Below, one piece after another: positions 1 through 8,623 of a stretch of DNA of 64,000 nt (positions within the stretch are counted from its first letter, which is position 1; the number at the start of each line of letters is the position of its first letter). Source of the DNA: Schlesneria sphaerica (GTDB lineage: Bacteria > Planctomycetota > Planctomycetia > Planctomycetales > Planctomycetaceae); assembly GCF_044336245.1 (NCBI RefSeq), contig NZ_CP172346.1, forward strand, positions 1,364,001 through 1,428,000, in the 5' to 3' direction. A program made the translations under genes and the position numbers. Under the pieces are notes generated by a model. It was not told the origin of the DNA, did no database searches, and worked only from the letters and a program-made list of their open reading frames with translations.

Positions 1-1603
1 CTTCTTGAGTCGCATCGGCAAGACTGATTGCAGCCGGATGCAAAATGGGGAGCAACTGTTCCAACGCGGTCGAGCGATGCGACAAAGGCATATTGCGTTG
101 TCCCGCCGACAGGATGACGGTTCCCCCTTCGACGGCAAATTTCAGCAGCAGGTTCCAGGTAGCCTCAGAGAATTGCTCGGGCGAAACATCGCCGACGATG
201 ACCAGATCACAATCGGCAAAGGACGACGCCTCAAGATTCTGGGGATCGTCCGGCAGGATGAGTTGACTCGGAAAAAACGGTTCCGGAAGGACCCCCAGAT
301 AGGGCTGAGAAAACAGAATCTGACGCAGATCGACCCGTTCGTCCCGTTCCAGCGCCGTGCTCAGGTACCGGAACTCCCAGCGAGGCTCACCCTCGATGAT
401 CAGTACTTTCGCCCGGTCGTCGACGACGTTCAGTTTGAAACTGCGACTGTTATTGTCGTCTCTCGTTTCGTCGTCGAGCACCGGTGTTCGAACGATATAA
501 CCGTGGCGTCCCAGTTGCTCGGCATCGAGATCGAATTCGGCGATGACAGGCCCCGAATTCCCGGTCACGGTCTGTTTGATCGGAACAGCGTCGGGATCGT
601 CTTCCGAGACCAGTTCAAGCTCGATCAACTTCCCTTCAAAGCCGGTCGTCGACACCGTGACGCGTAGCCGGGGGTGGTCACCTTTATAGACCACTTGCGG
701 GTGTTCCAGAAAAATGATCGCGACATCCCTGGGACGGTAGCTCGACCCCAGCAAGACAGGATAGACGGGTGTGCCGGCGGATTTCAGGGACGACGCAACG
801 GAAGTCAGATTCCGGTGGGCGTGGTCGCGGCCATCTGTCAGCAGGATCACTCCTGAGACGGTTCCCTGCCCCTGGGCGCTTCGCTGCATCCCGACCGAGA
901 GGTCCGTCGCTTGTGGTTCGAGTTGAGCAAAGGGAAGTTCGAGGTCTTTGTCCAGCAATCTCCGTTCGAGGGATTCGGCGTTTCCGGCGAAGGCGAACAA
1001 TTCGACGTGCCCCAGTTTTTCCAGTTCATCAAGGACCGGCTTCCGGGTTGAAACGAGCAGCCGCCGGGCAATCTCGATGCGGGAAAGCTTATCGATTTCG
1101 GCAAAGATTCCCCGTAAGTGGTCACGCCGGGATTTCGCGAGCGCTGCACGGCGTTCTTCATCGTCGGTTTCCTCCTCGTCAACCCAGTCAGGCTGCTGGC
1201 CCGAGTCAAAAGCGGCCTGCCAGCGTTCGATCCGTGCTTCGTTTCTGGAGTTCCCCACCATTTCCAGCCCCCGAGCGACTCGCAGCTTTTCCCCTTGCGT
1301 CGCATGGAGGTCGATCGTGGTCATACTTTCAGAAAGGTCGATTCCGACCAGGATCCGGTTCGTTTCTGTCTTCTCAAGCGTCCAACTGATTGTCGGCTGT
1401 AACAGGGTGAGAAAGATCACGACAAAGACGGCGAGCCTGAGACTGAGCAGACACATTCCGAGTGGCCGTGATAACAGCCGTCGCTCATAGCGAGACAGGG
1501 CCACCACCAGCAGCAGACCGACTGCCAACACCGTCAGATGGACCAGCAGCAATGTGGTCGGATGCGTGCCATGAAACACAAGTTGACGGGTGGGAGGTGA
1601 CAT
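1..1603 (-). CDS. VWA-domain membrane protein, partial (C-terminus beyond window)
   Basis: An open frame on the minus strand runs from an ATG at 1603 to the left edge without a stop, giving 534 codons. The N-terminus has two hydrophobic segments (about residues 17-36 and 52-68). A von Willebrand A domain follows, with an intact MIDAS start DLSES at 89-93 and a later LLTDGRD strand-loop. Further on, KVLIIEGEPRWEFRYL is typical of planctomycete proteins that end in a glutamine-amidotransferase-like domain. Family knowledge: such BatA-like proteins sit in the cytoplasmic membrane with the VWA domain exposed, often near MoxR ATPases and other VWA proteins, which would lie to the left. The ATG follows GGGAGG only loosely. 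The exact partner and function are unknown. Confidence 0.85.
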   Translation of the reverse strand, partial: MSPPTRQLVFHGTHPTTLLLVHLTVLAVGLLLVVALSRYERRLLSRPLGMCLLSLRLAVFVVIFLTLLQPTISWTLEKTETNRILVGIDLSESMTTIDLHATQGEKLRVARGLEMVGNSRNEARIERWQAAFDSGQQPDWVDEEETDDEERRAALAKSRRDHLRGIFAEIDKLSRIEIARRLLVSTRKPVLDELEKLGHVELFAFAGNAESLERRLLDKDLELPFAQLEPQATDLSVGMQRSAQGQGTVSGVILLTDGRDHAHRNLTSVASSLKSAGTPVYPVLLGSSYRPRDVAIIFLEHPQVVYKGDHPRLRVTVSTTGFEGKLIELELVSEDDPDAVPIKQTVTGNSGPVIAEFDLDAEQLGRHGYIVRTPVLDDETRDDNNSRSFKLNVVDDRAKVLIIEGEPRWEFRYLSTALERDERVDLRQILFSQPYLGVLPEPFFPSQLILPDDPQNLEASSFADCDLVIVGDVSPEQFSEATWNLLLKFAVEGGTVILSAGQRNMPLSHRSTALEQLLPILHPAAISLADATQE

Positions 1604-1787
1604 GGCGCTGCATCGGTTGAACGTATTGCAAGCAGTGAATTGGGCTTCTAAGATGCCGGTCCTTATACCATGTCCGTTTTGAAAAGTGCCAATCGCAGAC
1701 AGGACCGTTCGGTAAAGTTAGCGCCATGGTGTCTCGCCAACTGCTGTTGTTTACACTGAAAATCCTGTTCTGCAGGGGATAGACCTC

Positions 1788-2225
1788 ATGCTTCAAGTGA
1801 AATCATGCGGCGTGATTGTCTTCCGTCGTATGCCCGAGTTGTCGTTTTTGCTCATGAAACACCCACATCGATATGATCTTCCCAAAGGTCATACCGAAGA
1901 GGGTGAAACCGAACTGCAAACGGCACTGCGCGAAATGTGGGAAGAGACCGGCATCCCTCAGGAGGCTGTCAAAATTGACCCGGAATTCCGCTACGAAGAG
2001 AAGTACTATCCCGTCGAACCCCGATTCGGCCACGAGCGTGTCGAGAAGACGTTGGTCATTTTCCTGGGTTGGATTTCCGAAAATTTTCCCATCTCAGTCA
2101 CCGAACATGCCGGGCACGAATGGAAGCGGTGGCATCCGCCGCACGACGTGCAGCGATTCACCATCAATCCCCTGCTGGAAGCGATCCTGCGACATTTCAT
2201 GACGCATCCCCTTCCCAACGACTAA
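1788..2225 (+). CDS. Nudix hydrolase (Ap4A-hydrolase-like)
   Basis: A 145-residue protein with a complete Nudix box at 34-56: G34, E40, R48-E49, E52-E53, G55. It matches the GX5EX7REUXEEXGU pattern that binds the metal and hydrolyses a nucleoside diphosphate linked to another moiety. The N-terminal strand SCGVIVFR and the run HRYDLPKGH before the box resemble diadenosine tetraphosphate hydrolases of the short asymmetrical type, so Ap4A-like dinucleotides are the likeliest substrate (inference). No signal peptide is present, so it acts in the cytoplasm. The ATG at 1788 is preceded by AGGGGAT. The gene stands divergent from the VWA gene and just ahead of the nuclease gene. Confidence 0.88.
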   Translation: MLQVKSCGVIVFRRMPELSFLLMKHPHRYDLPKGHTEEGETELQTALREMWEETGIPQEAVKIDPEFRYEEKYYPVEPRFGHERVEKTLVIFLGWISENFPISVTEHAGHEWKRWHPPHDVQRFTINPLLEAILRHFMTHPLPND

Positions 2226-2263
2226 GTCCGGTTAGAGCTTCCGTTCACCATGCCAGGCCGGAT

Positions 2264-3388
2264 ATGAAAAGTCATCTTTGCCCGCGGACAGCTTCGCACA
2301 GGCTTCGGAGGGGCTCCATCCTGATCACTCCAGGGGAATGCATCCGGCGTCCGAGTTCCCGGCAACCAGTCGTCATTCTCATGCTCGCATTTCTCCTCCT
2401 GCTGAGCGGAAGCAGTGAGGGACGTGCCTGGAATGATGCGGGCCACATGACGATCGCCCGCATCGCCTGGGACGAGTTAACCCCGACCGAACAGGCGTCT
2501 GTTGTCGCCATTCTCAATGAGCATCCGCATCGTGAACGACTGCTGCTAAAGGGGAAACCTTCATCGGTCTCAGAGCAGGAATGGATTTTTCTCAAGGCAT
2601 CGGTCTGGCCCGATTACGTTCGACCCCCGAAGTCATCCACCCGTGAGGATCATTCCCGGCACCCGATCTATAAGTACCACCGCAGTACGTGGCACTATGT
2701 CAATTTCGCGTATACGGCGGGGCAGAAGGGTGAACGACTTCCTGAGCATCATCTGTCGGACGAGTCAAACATCCTCAATGAACTCGATCAGACGATGAAG
2801 GTTCTCGTGGATGGACGTCGGGACCCGCAGCGAGTTCCCAAAGTCACTGACGCACAAAATCGAGCAATCCGAATGGCCTGGCTGATGCACCTCATCGGCG
2901 ACCTGCACCAGCCGATGCACGTCGTCGCACTGGTCGATCGCAAGTTGTTTCCCGACTCGCCCCATCACGATCAGGGTGGTAACCGGCTGGCGGTTCGGAA
3001 GGACGCTGAGTCGCCCCCCAAGAACCTGCATCGAATCTGGGATGAAATGTTCTCGGACGACTCCCGCTTTGATCAGATCCGGCAACAGGCAGAAAGAATT
3101 GCCCGCGATCCGGCTCTCAAGCAGGCAACCGCGTCTGATCTGACCACGCACCTCACGTTTCGCGACTGGGCGGGCGAAAGTTATCGTGTCGCCAAAACTT
3201 CGGCTTATCTCGATGGAAAACTGCCGCTTGTGCTTCTGGATCCTTCCGCAGTCAAACCCCTGTCAGACGCCGACGTTCCCCTTTTCCCGCCCGAGGGACT
3301 CCAGCGAGCCCGGCGCAGTGCGCAGGAACGGATCCTGTTGGCCGGCCGTCGCCTCGCTGTAAAACTCAGGGAAGTGATTCACCGATAA
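2264..3388 (+). CDS. S1/P1-type zinc-dependent nuclease, secreted
   Basis: A 374-residue protein of the S1/P1 nuclease family, which cleaves single-stranded nucleic acids with a trinuclear zinc site. The expected ligands are visible: after a hydrophobic signal segment (about 36-50) the mature chain should begin with W56, then H61 (WNDAGH). D117 lies in VWPD and H144 in WHYVNF. HLIGDLHQPMH at 209-219 supplies H209, D213 and H219, and LHRIWD supplies H256 and D260. The open frame extends back into the Nudix gene, but ATG 2264 is the first start outside it. An ATG at 2381 would leave a signal peptide without a basic n-region. Export to the periplasm or outside is inferred. It probably scavenges nucleic acid for phosphate or nucleosides. 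Confidence 0.88.
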   Translation: MKSHLCPRTASHRLRRGSILITPGECIRRPSSRQPVVILMLAFLLLLSGSSEGRAWNDAGHMTIARIAWDELTPTEQASVVAILNEHPHRERLLLKGKPSSVSEQEWIFLKASVWPDYVRPPKSSTREDHSRHPIYKYHRSTWHYVNFAYTAGQKGERLPEHHLSDESNILNELDQTMKVLVDGRRDPQRVPKVTDAQNRAIRMAWLMHLIGDLHQPMHVVALVDRKLFPDSPHHDQGGNRLAVRKDAESPPKNLHRIWDEMFSDDSRFDQIRQQAERIARDPALKQATASDLTTHLTFRDWAGESYRVAKTSAYLDGKLPLVLLDPSAVKPLSDADVPLFPPEGLQRARRSAQERILLAGRRLAVKLREVIHR

Positions 3389-3568
3389 TCGCGCCTCTCG
3401 TTCCTCGCACGACTCGGCGGCAGAATCCGACAGTCCTTGTGATCCGATCAAGAATCACCCGGGTAAGAATGTACTCACCCGGGATTTCGGAAGTCATCGG
3501 CCCGTCATCGTCAGACGAGGCCCCGATTCCGCGACTGTCGCAGAGAAAACGTCTGAGGCATTCGCCGA

Positions 3569-4069
3569 TCAGGATGGCAGCTTCGACGCACGCTCTTCAG
3601 GCGACTCGATCACGAACTGATGTCCGGTCGGATGGACGGTCAGCACCGGGCAGCTTGAGGTGCGAACCAGTTTCTCGGCAACGGAACCGATCAGCATGCG
3701 TGCCAGCCCGGAGTGGCCGTGCGTCCCGACGACGATCAGGTCAATTTCGTGCTCTTTGACATAGCCGAGAATCTCATCGACGGCGAGGCCCATGACGGCT
3801 TTGTACACCACGGTATGATCTTTCGCCCATTCCGGGTCCAGCTCTTTCACCAGATGCTGCTGAGCGGCATCCACCTGTAATTGCATCTCTTTTTCCGGCA
3901 CGACCCAGGGGAATGAGGCATCAGGGTACGGAATCACGAGGGGAACGACATGCAGCAGATGAAGCTCAGCACCGAAGCGGTCAGCGAGTGACATCGCGTA
4001 GAGCTGGGCTTCTTTGGCGGGAGCACTAAAGTCCGTGGGGAACAAAATTCGACGAATCGCGATCTTCAT
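3569..4069 (-). CDS. Universal stress protein (UspA family)
   Basis: A 166-residue single-domain Usp protein. It opens with the family strand RRILFPTDFS and ends with the nucleotide-binding signature GTHGHSG...GS followed by VRTSSCPVLTV, the G-2x-G-9x-G(S/T) pattern of the ATP-binding type. The open frame could begin upstream at 4144, but ATG 4069 gives the normal family N-terminus and is preceded by AGAGGGA. Usp proteins are cytoplasmic and are induced by starvation, oxidative or respiratory stress; the target is not deducible. The gene is convergent with the nuclease gene. Confidence 0.93.
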   Translation of the reverse strand: MKIAIRRILFPTDFSAPAKEAQLYAMSLADRFGAELHLLHVVPLVIPYPDASFPWVVPEKEMQLQVDAAQQHLVKELDPEWAKDHTVVYKAVMGLAVDEILGYVKEHEIDLIVVGTHGHSGLARMLIGSVAEKLVRTSSCPVLTVHPTGHQFVIESPEERASKLPS

Positions 4070-4445
4070 GGTGTAAATCCCTCTTGTCTGTCCGACGTCG
4101 TTGCGTGATGTCTTCGTCCGCTTCACACCAGCCTGACGGGTCAATCACCCTGCACTCCGTGATCCTACCATCGGAACCAATCCATTTGCGACTCGCAAGG
4201 GGACTTTGGGCGAAACTCAATCTTGTCTGTGCGGGCGCTTGATGAGAAGTTCAGCCAATGCGGGCGACGGGCAACTGTTCGCCCCTTGCCCGCAACAACT
4301 TCCCTCGAAACGGACATCTGCGACCTGACGAACGGCATCAGGCCACTGCTTTGAGGAGCAGTGGCCTGACAAGAAACCAACTTCATTCGCGGGACACCGG
4401 TCCTGCTGTCTGTGACCCGAGCAGGGCGACTTTGTTGCCGGTTCG
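4070..4445. other. Intergenic region between usp and pgi
   Basis: About 376 bp without a convincing gene. It holds the promoter side of the usp gene and the 3' side of pgi. The only clear structure is the hairpin at 4338-4369, listed separately. Short open frames here have no ribosome-binding site or family resemblance. Confidence 0.6.
4338..4369 (-). terminator. Perfect 13-bp hairpin downstream of pgi
   Basis: TCAGGCCACTGCT at 4338-4350 pairs perfectly with AGCAGTGGCCTGA at 4357-4369 across a 6-nt loop. It lies 77 bp beyond the pgi stop, the usual place for a terminator, but no T-run follows on either strand. It could act as a terminator needing a factor, or as an mRNA 3'-end stabiliser. 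Confidence 0.5.
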
Positions 4446-6032
4446 CTAAGAGACTGCTCGGAACTTGGCCAGATTAGGAGTGTCGCCGGTGGTCTGGACC
4501 ACTCCCCGGCTGGGGTTGGCAGCCAGATGTTGCAGGATTTTGAAGACCCATTCGACCTCATCAGGCTGCTCGATTCCCGCAGCAATCTGTTCGGCCGTTT
4601 GAGGTTCGCTCAGTCCCTTCAGATGACCAAGAACCAGAGATTGAAGCTCGAGCACAACCGCTGCGGCTTTCTTGCCTGCTTCGACGCCGGGCTGATGGTA
4701 CGCGTTGACGTTGATCAGTTCTGCATACAGTCCCACGGCGCGTTCGTAGAGTGCGATCAGGGCACCGACGCTGCGGCCATTCACTTCGTCGATCGTAATT
4801 GTGATCGTATCGCGCCGGTTATCTCCCAGCGCTTCGCGTGTTCCGAGATAAAGGCCATGCAGATAGTCGCCCGTGGTAATTCCGGGCTCAACTTCCAGTG
4901 ACGGATCTTCCCGATCTTTCAGGACCTGAATGAACGTCACGAAGAAGTTCGCGATCCCGTCTCGAAGTTGCTGAACATAGGCGTGCTGGTCGGTGGAGCC
5001 TTTATTACCATAAACGGCGAGTCCCTGATGGACGACTTTTCCCTGCCGATCAAGCTCTTTCCCAAGCGACTCCATCACGAGTTGCTGCAGATACCGGCTG
5101 AATAACGAAAGTCGATCCTTATACGGCAGAATCACCATGTCCTTCGCACCCTGGCCGTTGCCAATGTGAAACCAGATTAAGGCGAGCAGTCCGGCCGGGT
5201 TCTTCCAGGGGTCCGTGATGCGCGTCAGACGGTCCATGGCCGCCGCACCCGCCAGCAGGTCTTCCACCGCAATCCCCTGCAGAGCTGCAGGAAGCAGCCC
5301 CACCGCCGAGAGAACCGAAGTGCGACCACCGACCCAATCCCACATCGGAAATGTCTTGAGCCAGTTTTCGCTCGTGGCGGTCTGGTGCAGCTTGCTTCCG
5401 TCCTGGGTAATCGCCACGGCATGTTCGGCAAAGTTGAGTCCGGCCGCCTGATATGCCTTCTGGACTTCCAGCATTCCGTTTCGTGTCTCGGGCGTTCCCC
5501 CGGACTTGGAGATGACCAGCACCAGTGTACTTCCGAGCTGGCCGTCGAGTTCTCCCAGAACTTGATCGATTCCGTCAGGATCGGTGTTATCGATGAAAAA
5601 CGGAAGAATCTCGTCAAGCGGTGAGCCCAAAGCCTGAGCCACGAATTGAGGGCCCAGTGCCGAGCCACCGATTCCGATCACCAGCAGGAACTGGAACTGG
5701 CCTTCCGCCCCCTGGACGACCCCTTCATGAATCTCTTTCGCAAACTCGATAATGCGACCCTGGGTCTGGCGGATGTCCGCCGCAATTTCGGCTGATGGGG
5801 CAAGTTCTGGAGCCCGCAGCCAGTAATGACCCACCATCCGGTTCTCATCGGTATTCGCAATCGCACCCCGTTCGAGAGTTTCCATCGCACCGATCGCCGC
5901 CTCGACTCGCGGAAGTAACGATGCCAGGTCTGCCTCATTAAACCGAACACGACTGATATCGAGCGAAAATCCGAGCTGCCGGTCAGAAACCAGATACTGG
6001 CAATAGCGAAACCATGTCGAGTTAGCAGACAT
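4446..6032 (-). CDS. pgi: Glucose-6-phosphate isomerase
   Basis: A 528-residue cytoplasmic enzyme interconverting glucose 6-phosphate and fructose 6-phosphate. Family marks are in order: GIGGSALGPQF in the N-terminal sugar-phosphate fold, DNTDPDG, the phosphate-binding SKSGGTPETRN, WVGGRTSVLSAVGLLP (first signature region), KGSTDQHAYVQQLRDG with the catalytic His, and PGVEAGKKAA near the end. The frame can be extended to a TTG at 6041, but ATG 6032 has AAGGAG nine bases upstream and is preferred. It is divergent from the class III fructose-1,6-bisphosphatase, so both genes for the fructose-6-phosphate node share one intergenic region. Confidence 0.96.
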   Translation of the reverse strand: MSANSTWFRYCQYLVSDRQLGFSLDISRVRFNEADLASLLPRVEAAIGAMETLERGAIANTDENRMVGHYWLRAPELAPSAEIAADIRQTQGRIIEFAKEIHEGVVQGAEGQFQFLLVIGIGGSALGPQFVAQALGSPLDEILPFFIDNTDPDGIDQVLGELDGQLGSTLVLVISKSGGTPETRNGMLEVQKAYQAAGLNFAEHAVAITQDGSKLHQTATSENWLKTFPMWDWVGGRTSVLSAVGLLPAALQGIAVEDLLAGAAAMDRLTRITDPWKNPAGLLALIWFHIGNGQGAKDMVILPYKDRLSLFSRYLQQLVMESLGKELDRQGKVVHQGLAVYGNKGSTDQHAYVQQLRDGIANFFVTFIQVLKDREDPSLEVEPGITTGDYLHGLYLGTREALGDNRRDTITITIDEVNGRSVGALIALYERAVGLYAELINVNAYHQPGVEAGKKAAAVVLELQSLVLGHLKGLSEPQTAEQIAAGIEQPDEVEWVFKILQHLAANPSRGVVQTTGDTPNLAKFRAVS

Positions 6033-6561
6033 CGGATGCAACTCCTTGTTAGTTTTTCATGTTCGTTTCAACGAGCGGTAGAATACTGCACTCCCCACCG
6101 CATTCAACTATGTCCGCAACTTCGGTGTCGCGTTCGACTTCAAATGTCAGACAGGTTGCAGCAGCATCTCACCACGGCGATTCCCGAATCGCCACAACAT
6201 TGTCTTTGACACGATCGCCGTTCACCGCAGCCGTTGCGAGCCTCACCGCCGCTGCAACTTACATTCCCAGCCGGAGAAAACGGTTGAATTGTGGTCCGCA
6301 TTTGCCCACCTCAGTTCCTGCAGATTCAATTTTCGCGATTGGGCCGTATCGCAGCTCGATCAGCTTGATGCGGCTGGAAATTGCAGCACAGTTCGCATGT
6401 ACGGAATTCGGACTTTCCCAGGGAGTGGACACCAGTTTGGGCGGAATTCGGCCCACTTCTTCGTAGGGATGAGCTTCAGATTGGGTCGCTAGCTCGGTAC
6501 GCTGATGCAGCGAACGGCTCATGTACGAGTCGAAGGAATTCTACAGACGGAAATGTGATCG
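6033..6561. other. Divergent intergenic region pgi / fbp
   Basis: About 529 bp between two divergent sugar-phosphate genes, so it should carry both promoters. I see one perfect inverted repeat (6176-6193). No open frame has a supported ribosome-binding site or a recognisable family. Confidence 0.55.
6176..6193. repeat. 18-bp perfect inverted repeat between pgi and fbp
   Basis: GGCGATTC at 6176-6183 and GAATCGCC at 6186-6193, separated by CC. The position between two divergent genes and the dyad symmetry would suit an operator for a dimeric regulator, but no regulator gene is adjacent and chance cannot be excluded. Confidence 0.35.
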
Positions 6562-8592
6562 ATGAACGTTGACGGCAGTCCAATCACGATGTCGGGTACA
6601 GGTCATGAATCACATCCCTGCGAGCGCGGGAACTGCGAGGAACGGCCTCGACGATATGAACTGACGCTGCTCCGCGCTCTCGCCACGCAGTTTCCCAACA
6701 TCGATTCCGCCCTGGCGGAAATCGCTCGCCTTTCGGCCGTTCTGACCCTTCCCAAAGGGACAGTCCATGTGATCAGTGACATCCATGGTGAACATAAAAA
6801 GCTGCGTCACGTCATCAATAACGCTTCGGGAACACTTCGCCCTCTCGTTGAACGACTCTTCAAGGACCGGATGGATCCCAAGGAGTTCACCGAATTTCTG
6901 ACACTCATCTTCTATCCCGCTGAAGTCACGGCTCAGTTGGAAAAGAAACTGACCGACCCGGACGCGCTGAGATGTTTTGCCCGGAAGACACTACGTCACC
7001 AGTTTGAACTGGTCCGCGTACTGGCATCCAATTACAGCCTCAAGCGCGCCACCCAGGTCTTCCCGCAGGAATACGCGAACCTGTTCGCCGAAATGCTGCA
7101 TGAACCGAGCAACGGACGGGGACAGGAATTCGTCGATGCCGTGGTGGACGAAATGCACCGCCGCGGACGAGCGCTTCATCTCATTCACATTACAGGTCGG
7201 CTGATCCGGAACCTGGCCATTTACGAGTTGATCATTGCGGGGGACTGCTGGGACCGGGGACCGCGGGGGGACCGCGTTGTCGATTACCTGCGAGACCAGC
7301 CGAACGTCTCGTTCGTCTGGGGGAACCACGACGTTGCATGGCTCGGCGCGGGACTGGGGCATGAAGCACTGATCGCCCACGTACTGCGGGTCTCACTGCG
7401 GTACCGTCGGCTCGGTCAGCTCGACGAAGGCTACAGTATCCCACTCACACCGCTGGAACACTTGGCGCGAACCGTCTATGGAGATGACCCTGCTGCCCAT
7501 TTCATGCCCAAATCGAGCGGAATGCGTTCGGATCTGATCGTCGCACGGATGCAGAAAGCGGCTGCGATCATGCAGTTCAAGCTGGAGGGCCAGATGTTCG
7601 CCCGCAATCCCGAATGGGAGCTGGACCATCGTCGCCTGCTGCACCACATCAACCAGGCCGAGGGGACAGTGACCGTCGATGGGGTGAAATATGCCCTTCG
7701 CGACAACCTGTTTCCCACACTTGATCCGGAACACCCTTACGAATTGACGCCGCAGGAAGAACTCTGCATGGCGAGGCTGAAGTACAGTTTTGTGAACAGC
7801 CAGACCCTGAACGAGCAACTTCGGTATCTCGTCAGCCATGGGGCCATGTACCTGCGGCGCGACGAGCATCTGATTTTCCATGGCTGCGTCCCCTGTACCT
7901 CCGAAGGTGAATTCCTGCCGATGCCGGTCGACGGCAAATTGTTGAGTGGTCGAGCATTGTTCGACTCACTGGAACGAGTCATCGCATGGGCGATGGAGCA
8001 GCGACAGCAGCGTCACCTGGACGTGCTGTGGTACCTGTGGAGCGGTCCTCGCTCTCCTCTGTTCGGAAAAGACCGTATCGCGACGTTCGAACGGGACTTC
8101 ATCGCCGACAAGACGCCCCACCACGAAAACAAAGATCCCTACTTCAACCTCGTCGACGAGCCCTGGTTCTGTGAAAAGGTGCTGACGGAATTCGGCGTGA
8201 ACTGCAAACAGGGATTGATCGTCAACGGGCACGTCCCGGTCAAAATTGATGCCGCTGAATCACCACTGAAGAAAAGTGGCAAGGCCATTACAATCGATGG
8301 AGCGTTCTCCGAAGCCTACGGAGATCATGGCTACACACTGGTACTCGGACCGGAAAAGACGCTTCTTGCCAAACACCACCATTTTGAATCGGTCGAATCA
8401 GCGGTTCGCGACGGAATTGACATCGTTCCCAGTGTTTCAGTGATCCGCGAATGGGATCGTCCCCGCCGCATGTCTGACACCGAGCGCGGCGAACAGTTTC
8501 GTTGTGATATCGAGATGCTTGAGCGTTTGATCGAACTCTATCGAAACAATGAGCTGGCACAGGATGAATGGCGTCCCAAGTTGCGTTCCTGA
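6562..8592 (+). CDS. fbp: Fructose-1,6-bisphosphatase, class III
   Basis: A 676-residue protein close in length to the Bacillus-type class III enzyme. It belongs to the calcineurin-like metallophosphatase fold: SDIHGEH at 72-78 (D73, H75), GDCWDRG around 224-230, and GNHD around 254-257, all metal ligands. NGHVPVK near residue 555 supplies the later His. It dephosphorylates fructose 1,6-bisphosphate to fructose 6-phosphate, the committed gluconeogenic step. The start at 6562 gives a short non-conserved leader before RYELTLLRALA, and its ribosome-binding site is weak. The GH32 gene follows 31 bp downstream on the same strand, suggesting cotranscription. Confidence 0.93.
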   Translation: MNVDGSPITMSGTGHESHPCERGNCEERPRRYELTLLRALATQFPNIDSALAEIARLSAVLTLPKGTVHVISDIHGEHKKLRHVINNASGTLRPLVERLFKDRMDPKEFTEFLTLIFYPAEVTAQLEKKLTDPDALRCFARKTLRHQFELVRVLASNYSLKRATQVFPQEYANLFAEMLHEPSNGRGQEFVDAVVDEMHRRGRALHLIHITGRLIRNLAIYELIIAGDCWDRGPRGDRVVDYLRDQPNVSFVWGNHDVAWLGAGLGHEALIAHVLRVSLRYRRLGQLDEGYSIPLTPLEHLARTVYGDDPAAHFMPKSSGMRSDLIVARMQKAAAIMQFKLEGQMFARNPEWELDHRRLLHHINQAEGTVTVDGVKYALRDNLFPTLDPEHPYELTPQEELCMARLKYSFVNSQTLNEQLRYLVSHGAMYLRRDEHLIFHGCVPCTSEGEFLPMPVDGKLLSGRALFDSLERVIAWAMEQRQQRHLDVLWYLWSGPRSPLFGKDRIATFERDFIADKTPHHENKDPYFNLVDEPWFCEKVLTEFGVNCKQGLIVNGHVPVKIDAAESPLKKSGKAITIDGAFSEAYGDHGYTLVLGPEKTLLAKHHHFESVESAVRDGIDIVPSVSVIREWDRPRRMSDTERGEQFRCDIEMLERLIELYRNNELAQDEWRPKLRS

Positions 8593-8623
8593 CGGCGCCG
8601 GAATTGATGGGATTGTGAGGAGT

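Noticed and set aside
5..667. Plus-strand open frame of 220 residues at the left edge
   Set aside because: It is antisense to the VWA gene, whose minus-strand frame has a clear MIDAS motif and membrane segments; the plus-strand product is Arg-rich and unlike any family.
2069..2263. Upstream extension of the nuclease frame
   Set aside because: It lies inside the Nudix gene; the signal peptide and mature N-terminal Trp fit a start at 2264 or later.
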